A stretch of 5,449 bases of DNA from Winogradskyella_A sp963966315. GTDB lineage: Bacteria > Bacteroidota > Bacteroidia > Flavobacteriales > Flavobacteriaceae. The notes under the pieces are model-generated. The model searched no databases. It saw only the letters and a program-made list of their open reading frames with translations, and was not told the DNA's origin. Below, in pieces: positions 1 to 5,449 of this stretch. A program made the position numbers and the translations under genes. The DNA is taken from positions 1 to 5,449 of the forward strand of contig CAWZYX010000161.1 of the NCBI GenBank assembly GCA_963966315.1, given 5' to 3'. The first letter of the stretch is position 1. Each line of letters starts with the position of its first letter.

Positions 1-2
1 AT

Positions 3-947
3 GAGAGATTTTCGGGAATTCATTACGACACAGTAAAACAAAATTATTGGACAAAATTTGTCAGTAAAATAAGTGGGTCAAACCAAAGTGTATTTATTGG
101 AAAACTTCTTAAAAAGACAAAGACTGAGAAAGTATATGAAATTCATGTGATTGACAACTTTAATTTTATCAAGCAATTATATAAGCTTGTCAAGAACAAA
201 GAGGATTTGAAAGCTAGGTTAAAAATTAAATTTTTTTACCATGGTTTTGATCCCTATCTGACTAAACAGGAGGGGGATTGGTTCTTTAAATTTATTGATA
301 CTTTTATTTTGCTAACCTTGAGTAGCTTGAAAGTTCATAAAAAATTTTACTCAAACATTCACTCGCGCCTTTTGTTTCTGCATAATGGAGTAGATACTTC
401 AATATTTTATAGATATTCAAAAAAAGTTAATCGGAAGTTTAAAAGAGAATACTCCGCAGATGATAAAACCATCTTTGTATGGTGTGGCCGTGACGTACCC
501 AAAAAAGGACTTGATATTTTAATGTTGGGTTGGAAATTGTTTATTAAACAGTATCCCAATAACGAACTGTGGTTGATTGGAAGTGAAAGATTTAAAAATG
601 AGGAAGGTGTAAAAGCCTTTGGTACAGTTGCTCATACTGAGATTGCCAAATTTTATAATGTTGCAGATTGTTTTGTCTTTCCCTCTCAATGTAATGAAGG
701 TTTTGGACTATCAATGGTGGAAGCTTTGCACTGTGGATGTTATGTTATTGCATCACAGAAAGGTGGAATAAAAGAGGTCCTTAAAGATGGACTGTTTGGT
801 ACATTAGTAGAAGAGTTTCATTCAGAAAAACACTGGGCAGAGGCACTTCATAACTACATTAAGAAAAGACCTTTGTCTAATTTTGATTTTAATAAGTATA
901 CCATCAGTAATTGGATTTCAGATTATAAAAAGATTATAAATGTCTAA
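3..947 (+). CDS. Glycosyltransferase, GT4-type (GT-B fold), partial: N-terminus beyond left edge
   Basis: This is the C-terminal 314 residues of a retaining, nucleotide-sugar-dependent glycosyltransferase. It probably works at the cytoplasmic face of the membrane, adding a sugar to a lipid-linked glycan. The frame is open from base 3 with no stop and no ATG or TTG before 147, so the GTG at 147 (in EIHVIDNFNF) is an internal valine and the true start lies outside the window. Numbering from base 3, HNGVDTSIF (about 127-135) is the usual segment entering the C-terminal domain. VWCGRDVPKKG (159-169) carries the Arg and Lys expected to bind the donor phosphates. NEGFGLSMVE holds the E-x7-E motif (E232, E240), followed by a typical donor-binding helix and a GGIKEVL segment. 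GT4 enzymes usually have 350-400 residues, so perhaps 40-80 are missing. Sugar donor and acceptor cannot be told. The stop overlaps the neuB start by 8 bases, which suggests one operon and a role in the same sialylated glycan. Confidence 0.93.
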   Translation, partial: ERFSGIHYDTVKQNYWTKFVSKISGSNQSVFIGKLLKKTKTEKVYEIHVIDNFNFIKQLYKLVKNKEDLKARLKIKFFYHGFDPYLTKQEGDWFFKFIDTFILLTLSSLKVHKKFYSNIHSRLLFLHNGVDTSIFYRYSKKVNRKFKREYSADDKTIFVWCGRDVPKKGLDILMLGWKLFIKQYPNNELWLIGSERFKNEEGVKAFGTVAHTEIAKFYNVADCFVFPSQCNEGFGLSMVEALHCGCYVIASQKGGIKEVLKDGLFGTLVEEFHSEKHWAEALHNYIKKRPLSNFDFNKYTISNWISDYKKIINV

Positions 948-1956
948 AACTTACCTCATCGCTGAAATCGCACAAGCGCATTACGGTAGTCTCGGGCTTG
1001 CTCATTCTTATATTGATGCTGCTAAGCGAGTTGGATGTGATGCAGTGAAGTTTCAAACCCATATTGCCGTGGCTGAAAGTAGTAGATTTGAACCTTTTAG
1101 AATTAAAATGAGTTCACAAGATAAGACCCGTTTTGACTATTGGAAACGCATGGAATTCAGCAAAGAGGATTGGCAAGAGTTGAAAAAACACTGTGATGAT
1201 CTGAATATCGATTTTATAAGCTCTCCATTTAGTAACGCTGCAGTGGACCTTTTAGAGGAGGTAGGCGTCCATAAATATAAAATCGGATCTGGTGAATTGA
1301 CTAACTTTTTGTTATTGAGAAAAGTGTGTGAAACAGGAAAGCGAATCATTGTATCATCTGGTATGAGTTCGTTTCAAGAGCTGGATAGAGCGATTGGTTT
1401 TTTAAATAAACAAAAAGCTAGTTTCTCTTTGCTACAATGCACAACTTCTTATCCAACGGTACCTAAAAATTGGGGACTGAATGTGATTTCTGAATTAAGG
1501 GAGCGATATCCTGAGTTATCCATAGGATTTTCAGATCATTCAGGGACAATTGCTGCCGGCCTTGCTGCAGTTACTCTAGGTGCTGAAATTCTGGAGTTCC
1601 ATCTTACTTTTAATAAAGCTATGTACGGCCCTGATACTAGTTCATCTCTATCTGTCGATGAGGCAGAAATCTTAGTTTCTTCCATAAGATTGATTGAGGA
1701 AGCTAAAAATCATCCTGTTGATAAATCTGATTCATCGTTTTTTAAAAACGTTAAGTCTATATTTGAAAAATCACTGGCAGTCAATAAAGATCTTAAAAAG
1801 GGACATGTGATTTCTTTTGATGATCTCGAGGCAAAAAAGCCAAAGGGTTATGGGCTCGATGCGGCAGTTTTTGAAAATGTAATTGGCCGAGTTCTAAATA
1901 AGGATTTAAATAAATGGGACTTTTTAAACGATACAGATCTTGATGAAGATGCCTAA
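940..1956 (+). CDS. neuB: NeuB-family N-acetylneuraminate (nonulosonic acid) synthase
   Basis: A 338-residue cytoplasmic enzyme that condenses phosphoenolpyruvate with ManNAc, or a related 6-carbon sugar, to form a 9-carbon nonulosonic acid. The length is normal for the family (about 330-350). The N-terminal TIM barrel starts with LIAEIAQAHYGS (6-17) and contains DAVKFQTH (34-41), SSPFS (94-98), KIGSGE (114-119) and SSGMSS (139-144). FSDHSG (H200) and EFHLTF (H221) supply the two histidines expected to hold the divalent metal. Next comes GPDTSSSL (230-237), the counterpart of the family's GPDH-x-x-SL segment. An antifreeze-like SAF domain covers about 275-334. Where meningococcal NeuB has KRPGNG, this protein has KKPKGYG (299-305), a lysine-type variant that I recall from a NeuB subfamily beginning AEIAQAH. 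The ATG lies inside the end of the preceding glycosyltransferase (ATGTCTAA, 8-base overlap), with no clear ribosome-binding site. ManNAc is the likely substrate because neuC follows; a legionaminic or other precursor cannot be excluded from this gene alone. Confidence 0.94.
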   Translation: MSKTYLIAEIAQAHYGSLGLAHSYIDAAKRVGCDAVKFQTHIAVAESSRFEPFRIKMSSQDKTRFDYWKRMEFSKEDWQELKKHCDDLNIDFISSPFSNAAVDLLEEVGVHKYKIGSGELTNFLLLRKVCETGKRIIVSSGMSSFQELDRAIGFLNKQKASFSLLQCTTSYPTVPKNWGLNVISELRERYPELSIGFSDHSGTIAAGLAAVTLGAEILEFHLTFNKAMYGPDTSSSLSVDEAEILVSSIRLIEEAKNHPVDKSDSSFFKNVKSIFEKSLAVNKDLKKGHVISFDDLEAKKPKGYGLDAAVFENVIGRVLNKDLNKWDFLNDTDLDEDA

Positions 1957-3103
1957 GAAAATATGTGCAGTGATAACCGCCCGGCCTTCGTACAGCAGAA
2001 TCAAGTCTGCCCTCTATGCTATTGAGCATCATCCCGATCTTCAATTACAGTTAGTTGTTGCTGGTTCGGCCTTATTGGACAGGTATGGGGAGACCATAAA
2101 TATCATTGAAGCAGACGGATTTAAAGTAGATGAGAAGGTTTTTATGGTGCTTGAGGGAGAAAACAAAATGGCCATGGCAAAGACAACAGGGCTTGGTGTA
2201 ATAGAATTGGCCAATGCATTTTTTAACCTCAGGCCAGACGCTGTAATAACTATTGCCGACCGCTATGAAACGATAGCTACATCAATTGCTGCCTCTTACC
2301 AAAGTATTCCCTTAATCCACATTCAGGGTGGTGAAGTCACCGGCAATATCGATGAAAAAGTACGTCACGCCAATACCAAGTTTGCCGATTTGCATTTAGT
2401 CGCTAGTGAGGAAGGAAGACAAAGGGTAATAAAACTAGGTGAAGAAGCTTCTAAAGTGGTCAATACGGGTTGTCCCTCTATTGACCTAGCCAGGAAAGTT
2501 TATGATCATCCTTCTTTGGGCTTCGACCCTTTTAAAAAGTATGGTGGTGTTGGATCTCTCAAGAATGTTGAGGAAAGTAATTATTTAGTCGTATTACAGC
2601 ACCCTGAAACAACCACGTCAGGTAAGAGCAGGTTTCAAATTGAGCAAACATTAGAAGCAGTTTTTGATTTGGGAATACCAACTTTATGGTTCTGGCCTAA
2701 TATCGATGCTGGTTCAGACGAGGTATCAGGAGGTATCAGAAGCTTTAGAGAACAATATAATCCTTCCAATATTCATTTTTTTAAAAATATGGAACCAGAG
2801 GACTTCTTGAGATTGATAAATAATAGTTCTTGTTTCATCGGGAATTCAAGTACAGGTATTCGGGAGTGCTCCTTTTTAGGAGTGCCTGTCGTCAATATTG
2901 GGAATAGACAGTACCGTCGTCAACGCGGACTCAATGTGATGGATGTTGATTACAACAAAGAGGACATTATTCGGGCCATAAATCAACAAATCAATAAAAA
3001 GTATAGTCAGCAGTTTATATATGGTAATGGAGACTCCGGTGAGCGGATTGCTAATGAGATAGCGAAATTTGACTTTAGTTTTCATAAAACAATCAGATAT
3101 TAA
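1949..3103 (+). CDS. neuC: UDP-N-acetylglucosamine 2-epimerase, hydrolysing (NeuC)
   Basis: This enzyme hydrolyses and epimerises UDP-GlcNAc to ManNAc plus UDP, the committed step feeding NeuB. The product is 384 residues, normal for bacterial NeuC. Counting from the ATG at 1949, ARPSYSRIK (11-19) is the N-terminal UDP-sugar-2-epimerase motif. ADRYE (103-107) matches the family GDR-x-E segment. HIQGGEVTGNIDEKVRH (124-140) carries the conserved acidic residues (E129, D135) and the RH pair. HPET (218-221), GNSSTGIRE (298-306) and VNIGNRQ (315-321) form the C-terminal UDP-binding half of the GT-B-like fold. The start is uncertain: TTG 1940, ATG 1943 and ATG 1949 are all in frame. I chose 1949 because MPKKICAVITARPS fits the usual short N-terminus, and because it gives an 8-base overlap (ATGCCTAA) with neuB almost identical to the one upstream of neuB. 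ATG 1943 is equally possible. The stop shares one base with the neuA start. The family is clear; the hydrolysing rather than non-hydrolysing type is supported by the motifs and by its place next to neuB. Confidence 0.94.
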   Translation: MPKKICAVITARPSYSRIKSALYAIEHHPDLQLQLVVAGSALLDRYGETINIIEADGFKVDEKVFMVLEGENKMAMAKTTGLGVIELANAFFNLRPDAVITIADRYETIATSIAASYQSIPLIHIQGGEVTGNIDEKVRHANTKFADLHLVASEEGRQRVIKLGEEASKVVNTGCPSIDLARKVYDHPSLGFDPFKKYGGVGSLKNVEESNYLVVLQHPETTTSGKSRFQIEQTLEAVFDLGIPTLWFWPNIDAGSDEVSGGIRSFREQYNPSNIHFFKNMEPEDFLRLINNSSCFIGNSSTGIRECSFLGVPVVNIGNRQYRRQRGLNVMDVDYNKEDIIRAINQQINKKYSQQFIYGNGDSGERIANEIAKFDFSFHKTIRY

Positions 3104-3801
3104 TGAGAAGGGTACTAGGTTTGATACCGGCAAGAGGTGGTTCAAAAGGTATACCTAACAAAAACATGAGGTTACTTGGAGGTATACCCCTGGTTGGATA
3201 TGCTATCAATGCCGGCAAGGAATCTTCTTTAATTACCGATTTGGTGGTGTCCTCAGATGATGAAAATATTCTGGACTTTGCTCGAAAACAAGGATGTATA
3301 TCTTTAAAGAGATCCAACGAGAATTCAGATAGTGTTGCAACTATTGATGCAGTTGTAACTGAAGTTCTAAAAGTAATGGATAAAGACTATGACTACATCC
3401 TTGTGTTGCAGCCAACAGCTCCTTTAAGAACCGGTATCGATGTGGATAAGGCAATAGAAATGCTTGAGAATTCTAGGGCAGATTCCATCGTTTCTGTGAT
3501 TCGATTAGACGATATTCACCCGGCAAGAATGTACACCAAAAGATCAATTGACAATATGCTTCATAGCTACATCCCTGAAATGGAAAGGAGTCGCAGGCAG
3601 GACCTCCCTGATACCTTTCTTAGAAATGGATGTATTTACGCAGTAAAGACCCCTGCTTTTTTGAGAAATCAAAAGCTTATCCAAAAGGATAAAATTGCCT
3701 ACGAGATGTCTGAGAAATACTGGTTGAACATAGATTCAGAAAGAGATTTGATCATAGCAGAAAGTCTCATTCTAAAATGGAAAAAGGAAATTTTGAAGTG
3801 A
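3103..3801 (+). CDS. neuA: CMP-N-acetylneuraminate (acylneuraminate) cytidylyltransferase (NeuA)
   Basis: A 232-residue single-domain enzyme that uses CTP to activate the nonulosonic acid as the CMP-sugar donor for sialyltransferases. It carries the signature nucleotide-binding loop IPARGGSKGIPNKN (8-21). SSDDENI (50-56) matches the family S-T/S-D-D segment. LQPTAPLRT (102-110) is followed by SRRQDLPDTFLRNGCIYA (163-180), which covers the R-x-Q-x-x-P and N-G-x-x-Y sugar-binding motifs. NIDSERDLIIAE (209-220) holds the metal-binding acidic end of the active site. In the best-studied enzymes this last motif reads D-I-D, whereas here the first Asp is Asn209, leaving D211 and D215. There is no C-terminal acetylesterase/SGNH extension, unlike E. 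coli NeuA. The start codon shares an A with the neuC stop (TAATG), a classic translational-coupling junction. The last 25 bases overlap the following dehydrogenase gene. The family assignment is secure. Whether the natural substrate is Neu5Ac or a modified analogue cannot be read from the sequence. Confidence 0.94.
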   Translation: MRRVLGLIPARGGSKGIPNKNMRLLGGIPLVGYAINAGKESSLITDLVVSSDDENILDFARKQGCISLKRSNENSDSVATIDAVVTEVLKVMDKDYDYILVLQPTAPLRTGIDVDKAIEMLENSRADSIVSVIRLDDIHPARMYTKRSIDNMLHSYIPEMERSRRQDLPDTFLRNGCIYAVKTPAFLRNQKLIQKDKIAYEMSEKYWLNIDSERDLIIAESLILKWKKEILK

Positions 3802-4748
3802 AGAAGGATTTATACATCTCTGGGATTGATTTCGTTGATTCTGAATTGGAAAAAAAACTTAAGGCATTCTGTAACCTAAAGTATGTTCAAATTGGAGGAG
3901 AACAAGAGCTGAAAGCTGCTTTGATGAAATGCGATATTTTCTGGTTTAGGCTCAATCATACGTTAACAAAAGACCTATTAGAGGGAATTAGAACGAAGAT
4001 TATTGTTTGTGCTGCCACAGGGCTTGATCATATTGATACAGATTTTTGTGATAAGATTGGAATTAAAATAATAAGTCTTAAAAATAAAGGTCATCTACTA
4101 TCGAATATTACAGCTACGGCAGAATTGGCTTTAATGCTTATGTTAATGTTGGTGAGAGAGTCTAAATACGTAAGTTCTCATGTAGAAAATGGAAGCTGGG
4201 ATCGGAATCAATTCTGCGGGCACGAATTAAGAGGAAAATCACTAGGGATTTTGGGATACGGAAGGTTAGGAAAGATAATGGCGCAATATGGCGATAGCCT
4301 TGGCATGAAAGTTTATTTTTTTGACTCAGACGATAAAATAACAGCGATTTCGGAAAGTCATATAAAGGCTGATAATTTAGAGGAATTCTTTAAGAAAATT
4401 GATATTCTATCAATACATGTTCCGCTTAATAAAAGCAATATTGGTATGCTAAACAGAGATCTCATGAGTTTAATGAAAAACGGAGCTCTTATTGTTAATA
4501 CTTCAAGAGGTGCTATTGTCAATGAGTCGGATTTGATCTTTCAACTCAAATCAAAATTGTTGGGAGGTTATGCAACGGATGTTCTAACCGATGAACCTGA
4601 TACAAGGGTATCTGAATTATTACGTTTTTCAATGGGCAGGGCCAACGTAATTATTACACCGCACATTGGGGGATTTACGCACGAATCAGTTTATAAAGCA
4701 GAAGAAATTGTTGTAAATGACTTAATTGATCACCTGAAATTATATTAG
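3777..4748 (+). CDS. D-isomer-specific 2-hydroxyacid dehydrogenase, NAD-dependent (phosphoglycerate dehydrogenase-like)
   Basis: A 323-residue oxidoreductase that interconverts a D-2-hydroxyacid and its 2-keto acid; family substrates include lactate, glycerate, phosphoglycerate and hydroxypyruvate. The catalytic N-terminal domain has AATGLDHID (79-87), the family's substrate-loop segment. The Rossmann domain has GILGYGRLG (157-165) with a G-x-G-x-x-G loop, and an Asp (D183) ends the second strand, which favours NAD over NADP. The catalytic triad is intact: R244 in NTSRG, E273 in TDEP and H296 in PHIGG. There is no C-terminal ACT domain, so it is not a full-length regulated SerA. Two starts compete. 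ATG 3777 gives a 25-base overlap with neuA. GTG 3798 overlaps the neuA stop as GTGA, has a purine-rich AAGGAA about 8 bases upstream, and would give 316 residues starting at KKDLYISG. Either way translation is probably coupled to neuA. Textbook Neu5Ac synthesis has no step for this enzyme. Its position suggests it makes a hydroxyacyl substituent or modifies an acidic sugar, but the substrate is unknown. Confidence 0.93.
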   Translation: MEKGNFEVKKDLYISGIDFVDSELEKKLKAFCNLKYVQIGGEQELKAALMKCDIFWFRLNHTLTKDLLEGIRTKIIVCAATGLDHIDTDFCDKIGIKIISLKNKGHLLSNITATAELALMLMLMLVRESKYVSSHVENGSWDRNQFCGHELRGKSLGILGYGRLGKIMAQYGDSLGMKVYFFDSDDKITAISESHIKADNLEEFFKKIDILSIHVPLNKSNIGMLNRDLMSLMKNGALIVNTSRGAIVNESDLIFQLKSKLLGGYATDVLTDEPDTRVSELLRFSMGRANVIITPHIGGFTHESVYKAEEIVVNDLIDHLKLY

Positions 4749-4791
4749 TTAAATTGAATTTACGATTGGAAATATTAGATAATTACAGTTT
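4749..4791. other. Short AT-rich intergenic gap, the only one in the window
   Basis: Forty-three bases separate the dehydrogenase stop from the likely TTG start of the next gene, while all other junctions overlap. It contains an in-frame TAA (4780-4782) that blocks any further upstream extension of the next gene, and a small AT palindrome AAATTGAATTT (4751-4761). I see no stem-loop with a T-run and no convincing promoter, so the downstream gene is probably still co-transcribed. Confidence 0.5.
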
Positions 4792-5449
4792 TTGAAAAAG
4801 GCAACTCATATTTGTTTCATTATAACGGATGGTATAGGATTAAGAAATTATTTATTTTCTAAATTACCTTCCGGTATTGATCACAGATTTGAAGTCACAG
4901 TATGGTCTACACTTCCTCCAAGTGCATTCTCCTTTTGGGAGTCAATACATCAATCGAAATTAAACTATGAACGTCTCGAGCTTAAAAAAGAATCAAGATG
5001 GTGCATGTTTTTAAGGGAAACAAGTTCCTATGCTCGCTTGTTATTCAATTCACGCCTGGTTAATAACGATACGATTAAAGTTAATTGGCGCCCAAAAAAG
5101 ACATCTTTCTCAAAGAAAGTATTTTATCTTATCTCAGAGTGCTTAGGTTTTCTTTTAAGCTTCAATTACAGATGTATTTTGCTTACAGAAGGTTTGCTTG
5201 AAAGATCCTGGCCTAAATCGGTTATTACCGATTATGAAGATTGGATACTCAACAAAAAAGTTGATTTACTGTTCATAACGCATCAGAGGGTCCCAGCCTT
5301 ATTACCAGTATCATTAGCTGCAAAAAATATAGGTACATGCGTATGTACTGCTATTTTTTCATGGGATAATGTTCCCAAGGCCAGGCTGAATGTGCGTGCC
5401 GACCAGTATTTACTGTGGTCAGAATTCATGAGGAATGAAAGGACTTTAT
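4792..5449 (+). CDS. Probable GT-B-type glycosyltransferase of a glycan locus, partial: C-terminus beyond right edge
   Basis: The frame stays open for 219 codons to the right edge with no stop. TTG 4792 is the most likely start: it follows an in-frame TAA at 4780-4782 by three codons, is followed by AAA AAG, gives a typical beginning MKKATHICFIITDGIGLRNY, and the next in-frame ATG comes only 70 codons later. The opening hydrophobic strand ICFIITDG with a following loop looks like the first strand and sugar-binding loop of a GT-B N-terminal domain. Further motifs are LLFITHQRVP (159-168), IFSWDNVPKARL (188-199) and ADQYLLWSEFMRNE (203-216). I recall similar HQR, SWDNxPK and D-Y-L-V-W-S segments from poorly characterised glycosyltransferase-like proteins in polysaccharide clusters; this is memory, not a search. 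The nucleotide-binding C-terminal half lies outside the window, so donor and linkage are unknown. Since no classical sialyltransferase is seen nearby, it is a candidate user of the CMP-sugar made here, but that is speculation. Confidence 0.8.
   Translation, partial: MKKATHICFIITDGIGLRNYLFSKLPSGIDHRFEVTVWSTLPPSAFSFWESIHQSKLNYERLELKKESRWCMFLRETSSYARLLFNSRLVNNDTIKVNWRPKKTSFSKKVFYLISECLGFLLSFNYRCILLTEGLLERSWPKSVITDYEDWILNKKVDLLFITHQRVPALLPVSLAAKNIGTCVCTAIFSWDNVPKARLNVRADQYLLWSEFMRNERTL

Noticed and set aside
1..36. ATG at base 1 with an 11-codon frame ending TAA at 34-36
   Set aside because: Out of frame with the glycosyltransferase that is coding through this stretch, far too short, and it shows no recognisable content. 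A preceding gene ending here cannot be shown.
147..947. A gene of 266 residues starting at GTG 147
   Set aside because: The same frame is open without a stop to the left edge, and the upstream codons give sensible GT-B-like protein (RFSGIHYDTVKQNYW and onward), so the GTG is an internal Val and the gene is partial.
1137..1349. Antisense open frame of 70 codons inside neuB
   Set aside because: Shadow of a strongly conserved coding region on the other strand; its protein shows no motifs.
1793..2044. Antisense open frame of 83 codons across the neuB/neuC junction
   Set aside because: Lies opposite two well-supported genes, and its composition (runs of H, R and P) looks like reverse-complement noise.
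3..3103. Composition shift suggesting that neuC came from a different source than the first glycosyltransferase
   Set aside because: Sampled rows look poorer in GC in the glycosyltransferase (about 27-42%) than in much of neuC (up to about 45%), but neuC also has a 28% row. Without a full sliding-window calculation the difference is not convincing.
2876..3317. Two antisense open frames (2876-3145 and 3093-3317) over the neuC end and neuA beginning
   Set aside because: They overlap each other and the conserved NeuC and NeuA motifs; neither has a recognisable domain.
4123..4161. Hydrophobic ELALMLMLMLV run in the dehydrogenase as a membrane segment
   Set aside because: It aligns with the amphipathic helix that normally follows the TATAELAL segment in soluble D-2-hydroxyacid dehydrogenases.
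4751..4761. AAATTGAATTT palindrome as an operator, and a Bacteroidota-type promoter in the 4749-4791 gap
   Set aside because: A 5-base arm in AT-rich DNA is expected by chance. No properly spaced TTTG and TAnnTTTG pair was found; TACAGTTTTTG resembles the -7 element only with a spacing error and sits on the start codon.

Overview
The window is a stretch of a polysaccharide or surface-glycan biosynthesis locus with all genes on the + strand. Its core is a complete nonulosonic (sialic) acid cassette in the order neuB, neuC, neuA, followed by a D-2-hydroxyacid dehydrogenase gene. The cassette is flanked by two glycosyltransferase-type genes, each cut by a window edge. Coding density is close to complete; the only gap is 43 bases, at 4749-4791.

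Layout: 3-947 is the C-terminal part of a family GT4-type glycosyltransferase that is open to the left edge. 940-1956 is neuB (nonulosonate/sialate synthase). 1949-3103 is neuC (hydrolysing UDP-GlcNAc 2-epimerase). 3103-3801 is neuA (CMP-sialate cytidylyltransferase). 3777-4748 is a D-isomer-specific 2-hydroxyacid dehydrogenase. 4792-5449 is the N-terminal part of a gene with a probable TTG start, most likely a GT-B-type glycosyltransferase, running off the right edge. The first five genes overlap at every junction (8, 8, 1 and 25 bases), so they look like one translationally coupled operon.

How the genes fit together: NeuC converts UDP-GlcNAc to ManNAc plus UDP. NeuB condenses ManNAc (or a close analogue) with phosphoenolpyruvate to give the nine-carbon acid. 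NeuA activates it as the CMP-sugar. The glycosyltransferases would build the glycan that carries it. The dehydrogenase is not part of the textbook Neu5Ac route, and its tight coupling to neuA is the least explained feature here. It may supply a hydroxyacid substituent or act on a sugar-acid intermediate, but this is inference. No sialic acid catabolism gene, recognisable sialyltransferase of a classical family, flippase or polymerase is visible.

Organism: the low GC content (about one third to the low forties in the rows sampled by eye), the lack of convincing Shine-Dalgarno sequences before starts, A-rich codons after starts and the style of the NeuB/NeuC proteins suggest a member of the Bacteroidota (Flavobacteria/Cytophagia-like). 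This is an impression, not a proof. I saw no RNA gene, mobile element, CRISPR array or clear terminator. The system is a recognisable sialic acid pathway, with an unusual accessory enzyme rather than an entirely new type of locus.
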